A stretch of 15,988 bases of DNA, from positions 7,713 through 23,700 of the forward strand of contig DNDO01000157.1 of assembly GCA_003484265.1 (NCBI GenBank). Direction: 5' to 3'. The stretch comes from Anaerolineae bacterium. Its GTDB lineage: Bacteria; Chloroflexota; Anaerolineae; Anaerolineales; Villigracilaceae. The notes beneath the pieces were generated by a model. The model saw only the letters and a program-made list of their open reading frames with translations, was not told where the DNA came from and searched no databases. The position numbers and the translations under genes were made by a program. Positions within the stretch are counted from its first letter, which is position 1. Every line of letters begins with the position of its first letter. Shown in pieces: positions 6,811-12,145 of the stretch.

Positions 6811-7014
6811 GCAGAAACTTTCGATTACCCATCCGGTAGAGTTTGAAGAAATTAAAGAATTCTAATTTCAGCGGGTACTTTTGGTTGAATCATATTGGCG
6901 TCCGGTATCGTTAAACTTTATTGTAAGACTATATTAATGATGAGTTTATCAAGGCGCTAAATTCAATCTAAGTCTTGGTTGTTGTCGGAGGGGTGGTTGG
7001 TTTGCTAGTTCATG
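6811..7014. other. Intergenic stretch without a recognised gene
   Basis: This AT-rich stretch lies between the CxxC gene and a terminator hairpin at 7015-7044. No protein-coding frame here is convincing. The terminator lies about 205 nt after the preceding stop codon, so it either ends the holB operon with a long 3' UTR or ends a short untranslated RNA from this stretch. I could not identify a firm promoter or an RNA family. Confidence 0.4.
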
Positions 7015-7044
7015 AAGCCGCAGGCAATCTGCGGCTTTTCTTTA
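7015..7044 (+). terminator. Rho-independent terminator
   Basis: GCCGCAG (7017-7023) and CTGCGGC (7029-7035) form a perfect 7-bp GC-rich stem with loop GCAAT, extended by AA/TT pairs, followed by TTTTCTTT. This is a textbook intrinsic terminator on the plus strand, 80 nt before the kelch lipoprotein start. Confidence 0.8.
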
Positions 7045-7112
7045 TAAATTCAATAACAATCTCCTGGAGTTTTGGAACCAGCCTTCGACTTGTGGTGTAT
7101 ATAAGTGAAACG

Positions 7113-7119
7113 AAAGGAG
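7113..7119 (+). promoter_or_regulatory. Ribosome binding site that fixes the kelch lipoprotein start
   Basis: AAAGGAG lies five bases before TTG 7125, and the residues that follow form a complete lipoprotein signal. This sets the start there rather than at the far-upstream in-frame start at 6975, which would cross the terminator at 7015-7044. Confidence 0.8.
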
Positions 7120-7124
7120 ACATC

Positions 7125-8306
7125 TTGCAAAAAATATATTCCATCCCCTTGTCAATTGTTCTCGCGTCACTCCTGATTGGATGTGCTTCGCCAAATACAC
7201 ACGAATCTGTGGAAGAACATGAACCAACCAAAAACATTAACATATCTCCAACAGACTCGCTGCCGACAAGCGATGAAAATCTGTACTTGAATTGTCTATC
7301 GCCCGCCATCAAAATGAGTATTGGGCGTGCTGCTCATTCGGCAACCCTCTTACCTGACGGGAAGGTTTTGGTCGCAGGCGGTTTTCGCCAACAAGGTACT
7401 TCAGAAATCTCCATTTCAAGAGCGGAAATATTCGACCCTGAAACCAATTCGTTCTCTCTTACAAACGACATGAACGAACCTCGCAACGGACATACTGCCA
7501 CTTTGCTCCCAAATGGCAAGGTATTGATCGTGGGGGGCTGGAATCAAAATGGTCGGACAGCGACGGCGGAACTGTATGACCCTCAGACTGGGAAATTTCA
7601 ATACATAGCAAATATGATGTCTCCCAGACAGGGGATGACAGCAACATTATTACAGAATGGTCAGGTATTAATCGCGGGAGGCGATTCAGCACGTGGAGTT
7701 CCTCAACCAATTGCTGAGATCTTCGATCCAGCAACCGGGATGTTCACTCCGTCAGGGAGTTTGAACATGGGACGTGGGGCACATTCAGCTACATTATTGG
7801 AGGACGGCAGGGTCTTATTCGTGGGCGGGACATCGGGGCGGGCTGTCCTTGATAGCGCTGAAATCTACGACCCTGTAAATGAAGAATTTACCCTGACAGG
7901 CAGTGCGAATGTAATTCGATACAAGCACAGCGCTGTTTTACTTAATGATGGCACTGTGTTGCTCATCGGCGGATCGGATCAAAACGATTGGTCGGGAAAA
8001 TATGACAGTGCGGAAATTTACAACCCCAAAGCTGGTCAGTTCAAAAGAATATCTGATTTGGCGGCAAGCCGCTTCAAGCTGCTCGATGCCGCGCTCCTCC
8101 TCCCGGATGGGAATGTGCTGATCGGCGGAGGGAATCGGATCATTGAAATATTTGACCCGCAAACCGGGCGGTTCATCGCCGGTGGCAGGCTCGATGATGA
8201 CTATTTTTATTCAGTGGCAACTCTTTTGAAAAATGGCACGGTCTTGATCACAGGCGGATATGATTCGAACATCCTTCCCAGTGACAAAGCGTGGCTGTAT
8301 TGCTGA
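7125..8306 (+). CDS. Lipoprotein with a seven-repeat kelch / galactose-oxidase-type beta-propeller
   Basis: From TTG 7125 the product is 393 residues: a hydrophobic signal, then lipobox LIGC with the lipidated Cys at 20, then a polar linker to about residue 60. Seven kelch units follow, each with a pattern like HSATLLPDGKVLVAGG and an AEIFDP-TG-F strand. The double-glycine strands fall at about 77-86, 129-138, 177-186, 226-235, 274-283, 327-336 and 369-378, spaced about 48-54 residues. Seven units are what a closed seven-bladed propeller needs. Such domains usually bind proteins or glycans; no copper-oxidase active-site set is evident, so an enzymatic role is not supported. It should be anchored outside the cytoplasmic membrane. 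A second lipoprotein gene starts 12 nt downstream. Confidence 0.88.
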   Translation: MQKIYSIPLSIVLASLLIGCASPNTHESVEEHEPTKNINISPTDSLPTSDENLYLNCLSPAIKMSIGRAAHSATLLPDGKVLVAGGFRQQGTSEISISRAEIFDPETNSFSLTNDMNEPRNGHTATLLPNGKVLIVGGWNQNGRTATAELYDPQTGKFQYIANMMSPRQGMTATLLQNGQVLIAGGDSARGVPQPIAEIFDPATGMFTPSGSLNMGRGAHSATLLEDGRVLFVGGTSGRAVLDSAEIYDPVNEEFTLTGSANVIRYKHSAVLLNDGTVLLIGGSDQNDWSGKYDSAEIYNPKAGQFKRISDLAASRFKLLDAALLLPDGNVLIGGGNRIIEIFDPQTGRFIAGGRLDDDYFYSVATLLKNGTVLITGGYDSNILPSDKAWLYC

Positions 8307-8318
8307 AAGGAGATACCT

Positions 8319-8918
8319 ATGCATAGACTCTTTCTTTTCCTCACAATTTTGATTCTTGTATCGCCCTTGTTTGGTTGCGCTCGCCTTCAATTGCAGGAAG
8401 CCAAAACGCTGGAAGACTACCGTATGCGAACGGATCTGCCTGATGCGTTTACGCTGACGGAAACCGCCAAATCTGAAATTGCATCGCGGACTCCTGCCGC
8501 AGATTGTCTCACCACGACTGCAGCTCTATTACCCTTTGAAGCGCCGTCTCCCTATTCACCAAACGCGCCCTGGACTGGCTTCTTCTGGTTCGGTTCCGAT
8601 TATTTGTGGACTGCACTCCGCACGGACGGAGTTTGGGCTGATCTGCCGCATAATAAGGATGGATATACACAAAAGATCGCCTGGTGGAGCAGTATGTATT
8701 CACTGAAAGACGAACCCGAACCGGCCCTCGTTGTGATGGGTAAAAGGCTGGATGCTGAATCGCCTCCTCTCAAGTTTTACGGTGCAACCAACGCCTCTGC
8801 TGCTGATATCGGTGATGCCATGATGACGGGCGTGGTCATCCCGACATCCGGCTGTTGGGAGATCACGGGGCAATATAAAAAGACTGAGCTGAAGTTTGTC
8901 GTGTGGCTTTCGCCGTGA
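8319..8918 (+). CDS. Lipoprotein of unknown function
   Basis: A 199-residue protein with a lipoprotein signal: hydrophobic FLFLTILILVSPLFGC, lipidation Cys at 20. The mature part includes an aromatic segment (PWTGFFWFGSDYLWTALRTD), WADLPHNKDGYTQKIAWW, and a C-terminal strand set GCWEITGQYKKTELKFVVWL that resembles the last strands of an immunoglobulin-like domain. I recognise no named family. ATG 8319 is supported by AAAGGAG six bases upstream and starts 12 nt after the kelch lipoprotein stop, so the two are almost certainly one operon and may work together at the cell surface. It converges with the ATPase gene, whose stop lies 11 nt beyond, with no clear terminator between. Confidence 0.8.
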   Translation: MHRLFLFLTILILVSPLFGCARLQLQEAKTLEDYRMRTDLPDAFTLTETAKSEIASRTPAADCLTTTAALLPFEAPSPYSPNAPWTGFFWFGSDYLWTALRTDGVWADLPHNKDGYTQKIAWWSSMYSLKDEPEPALVVMGKRLDAESPPLKFYGATNASAADIGDAMMTGVVIPTSGCWEITGQYKKTELKFVVWLSP

Positions 8919-8929
8919 GACATAAACTT

Positions 8930-9673
8930 TTATTCAATTGCCTCTCTCAGTTTCCGCGCAAGTTTCCCAAAGTGAGGTGTATAACGCATATCGTCGTTTC
9001 GCGGGCGCGGCAAGTCAACTTCCATGTCCATCTTAATGGTGCCGGGACGTCGGGTTAATACCAGAACGCGATCTGCCAGAAATAATGACTCGTTGATCGA
9101 GTGCGTCACCATGATGACAGTCTGCTGGCGCGCCTGCCAGATGCGGGATAACTCTGTCCACATGCGTTCGCGGGTTAAAGCATCCAGCGAGCCGAAAGGT
9201 TCGTCGAGCAGAAGCAGGTCGGGGTTATGGATGAGAGCGCGCGCGATCGCCACGCGCTGAGCCATCCCGCCGGAGAGGTCGCGCGGGAGCGTCTCTGCAA
9301 ATCCATCCAATCCAATAAGCTCGATCATCTCCTTTGTTTTTTCGCGCGTGGATTTTTCATCCATCTGTTTGACTTCGAGCGGAAGTTTAATGTTCTCGGT
9401 GACGGTGCGCCAGGGCATGAGGTTCGCCTGTTGAAAGACCATGCCGATACTGGGTTGTTCGCCGTGACCGAACGTGAACGAACCCGATGTCGGTTTGATT
9501 AGACCCGCGAGGATGCGCAATAGCGTGGTCTTGCCCGAACCCGACGGACCCAACACGCAAATGAATTCGCGCGGATGCACATCAAATGAGACATCACGCA
9601 ACGCGCGTAATCCGCCGTTTTCATCGGGGAAGACAGTGTTGATGTTGCGAATGGTGAGGATAGGTGTGTGCAT
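8930..9673 (-). CDS. ABC transporter ATPase of the SsuB/TauB/ThiZ type; probable riboflavin importer subunit
   Basis: A 247-residue ATP-binding subunit. Walker A is GPSGSGKT (42-49), Q-loop Q81 in VFQQANLMPW, signature LSGGM (133-137, with the Met common in this subfamily), Walker B LLLLDEP with D157-E158, and H-loop H191. The tail (RRPGTIKMDMEVDLPRPR) is typical of ATPases for NMT1/SsuA-like systems. I start it at ATG 9673; a longer frame to 9754 only translates the intergenic inverted repeat into a lysine-rich leader. It is the last gene of the riboswitch-led operon after the permease and binding-protein genes, so it should energise the same transporter. No good SD is visible: an A-run precedes the ATG, and two overlapping hairpins lie just upstream. 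Confidence 0.9.
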   Translation of the reverse strand: MHTPILTIRNINTVFPDENGGLRALRDVSFDVHPREFICVLGPSGSGKTTLLRILAGLIKPTSGSFTFGHGEQPSIGMVFQQANLMPWRTVTENIKLPLEVKQMDEKSTREKTKEMIELIGLDGFAETLPRDLSGGMAQRVAIARALIHNPDLLLLDEPFGSLDALTRERMWTELSRIWQARQQTVIMVTHSINESLFLADRVLVLTRRPGTIKMDMEVDLPRPRNDDMRYTPHFGKLARKLREAIE

Positions 9674-9685
9674 TTTTTTTACGAT

Positions 9686-9744
9686 TGACCAATGTTTGGT
9701 CACAGAGACACGGCACTTCTTCTTTTTCTCCGTGTCTCTGTGAC
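9686..9744. repeat. Perfect 15-bp inverted repeat plus overlapping 7-bp palindrome in the transporter operon
   Basis: Arms GTCACAGAGACACGG (9699-9713) and its exact complement (9730-9744) enclose a 16-nt loop. A second palindrome, TGACCAA (9686-9692) with TTGGTCA (9696-9702), overlaps the outer part of the first, so both cannot form fully together. It lies between the binding-protein stop (9759) and the ATPase ATG (9673). Without a T-run it is not an intrinsic terminator. Such hairpins can stabilise the upstream mRNA or limit downstream translation. Confidence 0.8.
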
Positions 9745-9758
9745 GCTGTCGCAAGTTC

Positions 9759-10739
9759 CTACGGAATAAACTGGTTCGTGAATGCTTTGTTCAAATCCAT
9801 CTTCTCTGAAATTAAGCCCATATCGAGCAAAATATTTTGCATATTCTCCCAGGCTTGTGGTTCAGAGTAGCCGAGGCGATCAGTCTTCCATTGCTCGACA
9901 GATATATCAAGTACTTGCTTTTGGACAGCGGTATCCAGATCAGCAAAATTAGGAATGTGCGATTCGCTCAACAAAAACGCTTCATCGGGGTTATCGATCG
10001 TATCTTTTAAGCCCTTGATAAATGCGGCAATGAACGCACGCACCAGTTCTGGATTCTCCGCGATCACTTTCTCACTGGCAAGCAAACCGTTCGACGCAAG
10101 TTGGACATAGTCTGCCACGCGGATCTCGGTCACTGCAATCCCCTGCGCGCGCAACTGGATCGGTTCGTTCGCGGCATAACCTACGATAATATCCTGTTGC
10201 TCCGCCGCAACCAACTCCACTTGATTGAAACCAATCGCGTCAAGAGTCACATCGTCTTCGCTCATCTTTGCTTCAAACAACAACGCGCGCAGCCCGACAT
10301 AATTCGCGCCGAACAAACCAGGCAGACCGATCTTTTTCCCTGCGAGGTCCTGCGGGATGATCACATCTGCCTCGCTCTTCGCCACCACCGAAACGGGATA
10401 CTCTTGATACCACGCCGCAACATACGTCACAGGTAATCCCTGCGCACGCGCCAGCAGAACCTGCTCACCCGATACCACCGCGAACGGTAACTCACCTGCA
10501 CCCACCAGCGCAACGCCATCGGTCTCGAACTTGTAATCGAATTCGATTTCGATACCTGCATCGCGGAAATATCCCTTTTCAACCGCGACGTAGAACGGTG
10601 CATATTGGATGTTGGGGATGAACCCCATCGGCAGGCGGATGTGTGTGACCTCTCCCGTTTCATTCGTGGACTGTGAGCTGGCACACCCCGAAAGAACGAG
10701 TGCCACCCCAAGCATAATCAAAACTATTTTGCGAACCAT
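9759..10739 (-). CDS. ribY: NMT1/THI5-like substrate-binding lipoprotein, probable riboflavin binder (RibY)
   Basis: A 326-residue extracytoplasmic binding protein. It has a signal with lipobox LSGC (lipidation Cys at 19) and then the NMT1/THI5-like fold: LPMGFIPNIQYAPFYVAVEKGYF (about 36-58), GAGELPFAVVSGEQVLLARAQG, and LAGKKIGLPG at the start of the second lobe. ATG 10739 has AAAGGAG six bases upstream. The fold alone would also fit binders of pyrimidines (ThiY), taurine or sulfonates. I favour riboflavin because the operon is led by an FMN riboswitch, and systems of this build under that riboswitch in Chloroflexi have been named RibXY. The symbol is therefore by context. The permease gene upstream ends 34 nt before this start; the gap carries tandem 8-bp repeats. 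Confidence 0.88.
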   Translation of the reverse strand: MVRKIVLIMLGVALVLSGCASSQSTNETGEVTHIRLPMGFIPNIQYAPFYVAVEKGYFRDAGIEIEFDYKFETDGVALVGAGELPFAVVSGEQVLLARAQGLPVTYVAAWYQEYPVSVVAKSEADVIIPQDLAGKKIGLPGLFGANYVGLRALLFEAKMSEDDVTLDAIGFNQVELVAAEQQDIIVGYAANEPIQLRAQGIAVTEIRVADYVQLASNGLLASEKVIAENPELVRAFIAAFIKGLKDTIDNPDEAFLLSESHIPNFADLDTAVQKQVLDISVEQWKTDRLGYSEPQAWENMQNILLDMGLISEKMDLNKAFTNQFIP

Positions 10740-10753
10740 GGAAACTCCTTTAG

Positions 10754-10793
10754 ACGTTTTCACGTTCAAGCGTTTAAACGTTCGAACGTTCCT
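10754..10793. repeat. Five tandem 8-bp units crossing the permease stop codon
   Basis: Units start at 10754, 10762, 10770, 10778 and 10786: ACGTTTTC, ACGTTCAA, GCGTTTAA, ACGTTCGA, ACGTTCCT. The CGTT core recurs exactly every 8 bp. The two outermost units on the permease side encode its last residues, and the TAA stop lies in the third unit. The repeats also create short palindromes such as GAACGTTC and GTTTAAAC. Confidence 0.8.
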
Positions 10794-11532
10794 GCCACTT
10801 CAAAAATTTATTTTCCAACAACCTGACAACCCCATACAACATCAACGCCAAAGCGATTAACATAAAGACCGCTACAAAGACCATCGGCGTGTCGTATTGG
10901 AAATCACCCAACTGCAGAAGGAAGCCAAGCCCTTGTTCTGCACTGACGAGCTCGCCGACGATAGCGCCGATGACTGAAAGGGTTGCGCCAATGCGAAGCC
11001 CGCCGAGGAAGACGGGTAGTGACGCGGGTACTTCTACTTTCCATAATGTTTGCACGCGCGATGCATGGAGCGATCCCATCAAATCATACAGCGCAGAGGG
11101 GACAGCTCTCACGCCGACAATCGTATTCACCAACACAGGAAAGAACACGATCAACGCGCAGATGATTACCTTTGACAGAATCCCATCTCCGAGCCAGATG
11201 ACCAGCAATGGAGCAATTGCCACAACAGGAATTGCCTGACTCGCAACCAGATATGGCGACAAAACCTTCTCTAATGAACGCGATTTGGCGAGGATATATC
11301 CCACAACTGTTGCGAATAGAACGCCGACGACAAGTCCTAATACAATTTCGATCAGGGTAATCCATGTGTGATATGGCAGGCTTCCGTCGTTGACCGATTT
11401 GAGGAAACGATTCCACACACTGAGCGGGGAAGGCAGGATGAAGTTCGGGATGTCGCTATAGCGTGTGATGAGATGCCATCCGAGCAGGAAGGTGAGCGTG
11501 GAGAGGAGGATGGGGGTGAGTTTCTTCATCAT
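10774..11532 (-). CDS. ribX: ABC transporter permease, probable riboflavin importer (RibX)
   Basis: A 252-residue integral membrane permease of the binding-protein-dependent type used by SsuC/TauC/ThiX systems, with about six membrane segments. IPNFILPSPLSVW near the N-terminus is typical of the family, and the EAA-like coupling loop is at about 150-183 (GSLHASRVQTLWKVEVPASL followed by PVFLGGLRIG). It is the first gene after the FMN riboswitch. Starts are ATG 11532 or the next codon; neither has a convincing SD, and the last terminator hairpin ends only 15 nt upstream, so translation may depend on leader structure. The C-terminal ERSNV and the stop are encoded by an 8-bp tandem repeat. The riboflavin assignment follows from riboswitch context, as for the binding protein. 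Confidence 0.9.
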   Translation of the reverse strand: MMKKLTPILLSTLTFLLGWHLITRYSDIPNFILPSPLSVWNRFLKSVNDGSLPYHTWITLIEIVLGLVVGVLFATVVGYILAKSRSLEKVLSPYLVASQAIPVVAIAPLLVIWLGDGILSKVIICALIVFFPVLVNTIVGVRAVPSALYDLMGSLHASRVQTLWKVEVPASLPVFLGGLRIGATLSVIGAIVGELVSAEQGLGFLLQLGDFQYDTPMVFVAVFMLIALALMLYGVVRLLENKFLKWQERSNV

Positions 11533-11547
11533 GTTTTGTTTGGCGGA

Positions 11548-11583
11548 AATAAAAGCGCCTCGTAAAGAAAATTTACGGGGCGC
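11548..11583 (-). terminator. Intrinsic terminator at the end of the FMN riboswitch leader
   Basis: On the minus strand, arms 11572-11583 and 11555-11566 pair at 11 of 12 positions with a 5-nt loop, followed by TTTTATTT (11547-11554). It lies just before the permease start and is the best candidate for the regulated terminator. Confidence 0.75.
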
Positions 11584-11601
11584 AGAATTAGGACTCAGTT
11601 A

Positions 11602-11677
11602 AGTCTGACACGTATTAAAATTCCCGAAAACAAAGCGCGTTTTCGGGACATACGTCAAATCAGACTCGCGAGAGTCT
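11602..11677 (-). promoter_or_regulatory. Expression platform: extended three-segment stem competing with a short hairpin
   Basis: Three nested complementary pairs stack into one long arm: 11660-11666 with 11602-11608 (7 bp), 11650-11655 with 11610-11615 (6 bp), and a perfect 10-bp hairpin 11639-11648 with 11622-11631. A short hairpin, 11672-11677 with 11662-11667 (6 bp, loop TCGC), directly follows the aptamer and uses bases that the outer segment of the long arm also needs. The two folds are therefore mutually exclusive, as expected of a switch. Which one goes with bound FMN cannot be read from sequence alone. Confidence 0.55.
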
Positions 11678-11678
11678 A

Positions 11679-11796
11679 CATCCTTCTTCTATCCAGACTG
11701 TTACTGTCGGCTCCGTAGTCACATCGGATCATGCGCTTGCGCGCTCGCGGGCTGTACCGCCGATCGGGAATTACACCCTGCCCCGAAGGTAATTAT
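11679..11796 (-). ncRNA. FMN riboswitch (RFN element)
   Basis: The minus strand carries the conserved blocks in order: CTTCGGGGCAGGGTG, AATTCCCGATCGGCGGTA, AGCCCGCGAGC, a variable GCGCAAGCGC hairpin, GATCCGATGTGACTACGGAG, then GCCGACAGTAACAGTCTGGAT, closing with GAAGAAGG (P1, pairing CCTTC with GAAGG). This is the RFN consensus almost base for base. FMN binding is known to turn off riboflavin synthesis and transport genes. It begins about 6 nt after the predicted transcription start and leads the permease, binding-protein and ATPase genes. Confidence 0.97.
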
Positions 11797-11808
11797 TCAG
11801 TTGTTGTG

Positions 11809-11837
11809 ATTATAGCCATGCGGATTGCGGCTGTCAA
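11809..11837 (-). promoter_or_regulatory. Consensus sigma70 promoter of the transporter operon
   Basis: On the minus strand TTGACA (11832-11837) and TATAAT (11809-11814) are separated by exactly 17 bp, matching the consensus at all twelve positions. Transcription should start near 11802, immediately before the FMN aptamer. It begins 5 bp after the stop of the upstream gene. Confidence 0.9.
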
Positions 11838-11842
11838 TTCGA

Positions 11843-12106
11843 TTATTGGTTATTCAGGAAAAAAGTTAGGAACGCCATTCCGCCGCAAGCACAAAAAGCG
11901 ATGACGAAACCAGCCGCAAAGTAGATGATGATGTTGGTCTGATTGGATTTGCCTGTTTTGCCGTTATATTCCGTCTTGCAGTTCTCGCATTTGACATGCG
12001 TGAACATACGCGGACCAAGGGCGCCGCCCCACCATGTAAAGTTGAGCTTCTTGGCGACGCTTTGACCGCAATTGGGACAGGGTGCATATTGAGATTGTGA
12101 TTGCAT
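11843..12106 (-). CDS. Small zinc-ribbon protein with a C-terminal membrane segment
   Basis: An 87-residue protein. C10-P-N-C13 and C40-E-N-C43 form a four-cysteine zinc ribbon, with FTWWGGALGPRMFTHVKC between them. After a short polar linker, a C-terminal helix (about 58-84, IIIYFAAGFVIAFCACGGMAF and on) should anchor it with the ribbon in the cytoplasm. Function is unknown; similar zinc-ribbon plus membrane-helix proteins are common and mostly uncharacterised. ATG 12106 has GGAGG at good spacing. It starts 39 nt after the valS stop and probably rides on the valS transcript. Confidence 0.8.
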   Translation of the reverse strand: MQSQSQYAPCPNCGQSVAKKLNFTWWGGALGPRMFTHVKCENCKTEYNGKTGKSNQTNIIIYFAAGFVIAFCACGGMAFLTFFLNNQ

Positions 12107-12145
12107 TGATCCTCCATATACAGCGTGATGGTATCCTGCACAATT

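Noticed and set aside
6961..7044. tRNA gene ending at the terminator
   Set aside because: No acceptor stem, anticodon arm or T-loop could be assembled from this stretch.
6975..7124. Longer N-terminus for the kelch lipoprotein
   Set aside because: The extension would cross the intrinsic terminator at 7015-7044 and bury the lipoprotein signal; TTG 7125 has a strong SD.
9699..9744. Intrinsic terminator between ribY and the ATPase gene
   Set aside because: No T-run follows the stem on either strand, so a stabilising or translational role fits better.
9674..9754. Longer N-terminus for the ABC ATPase
   Set aside because: It merely translates the intergenic inverted repeat; family members begin near the MHTPILTI start.
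10754..10793. CRISPR-like array
   Set aside because: Units of 8 bp with no spacers are simple tandem repeats; the same applies to the 7-bp units at 13023-13050.
8930..11532. Annotation as nitrate/sulfonate or thiamine-precursor transporter
   Set aside because: The protein families permit it, but the leading FMN riboswitch argues for flavin; there is no thiamine (TPP) aptamer and no sulfur gene in the operon.
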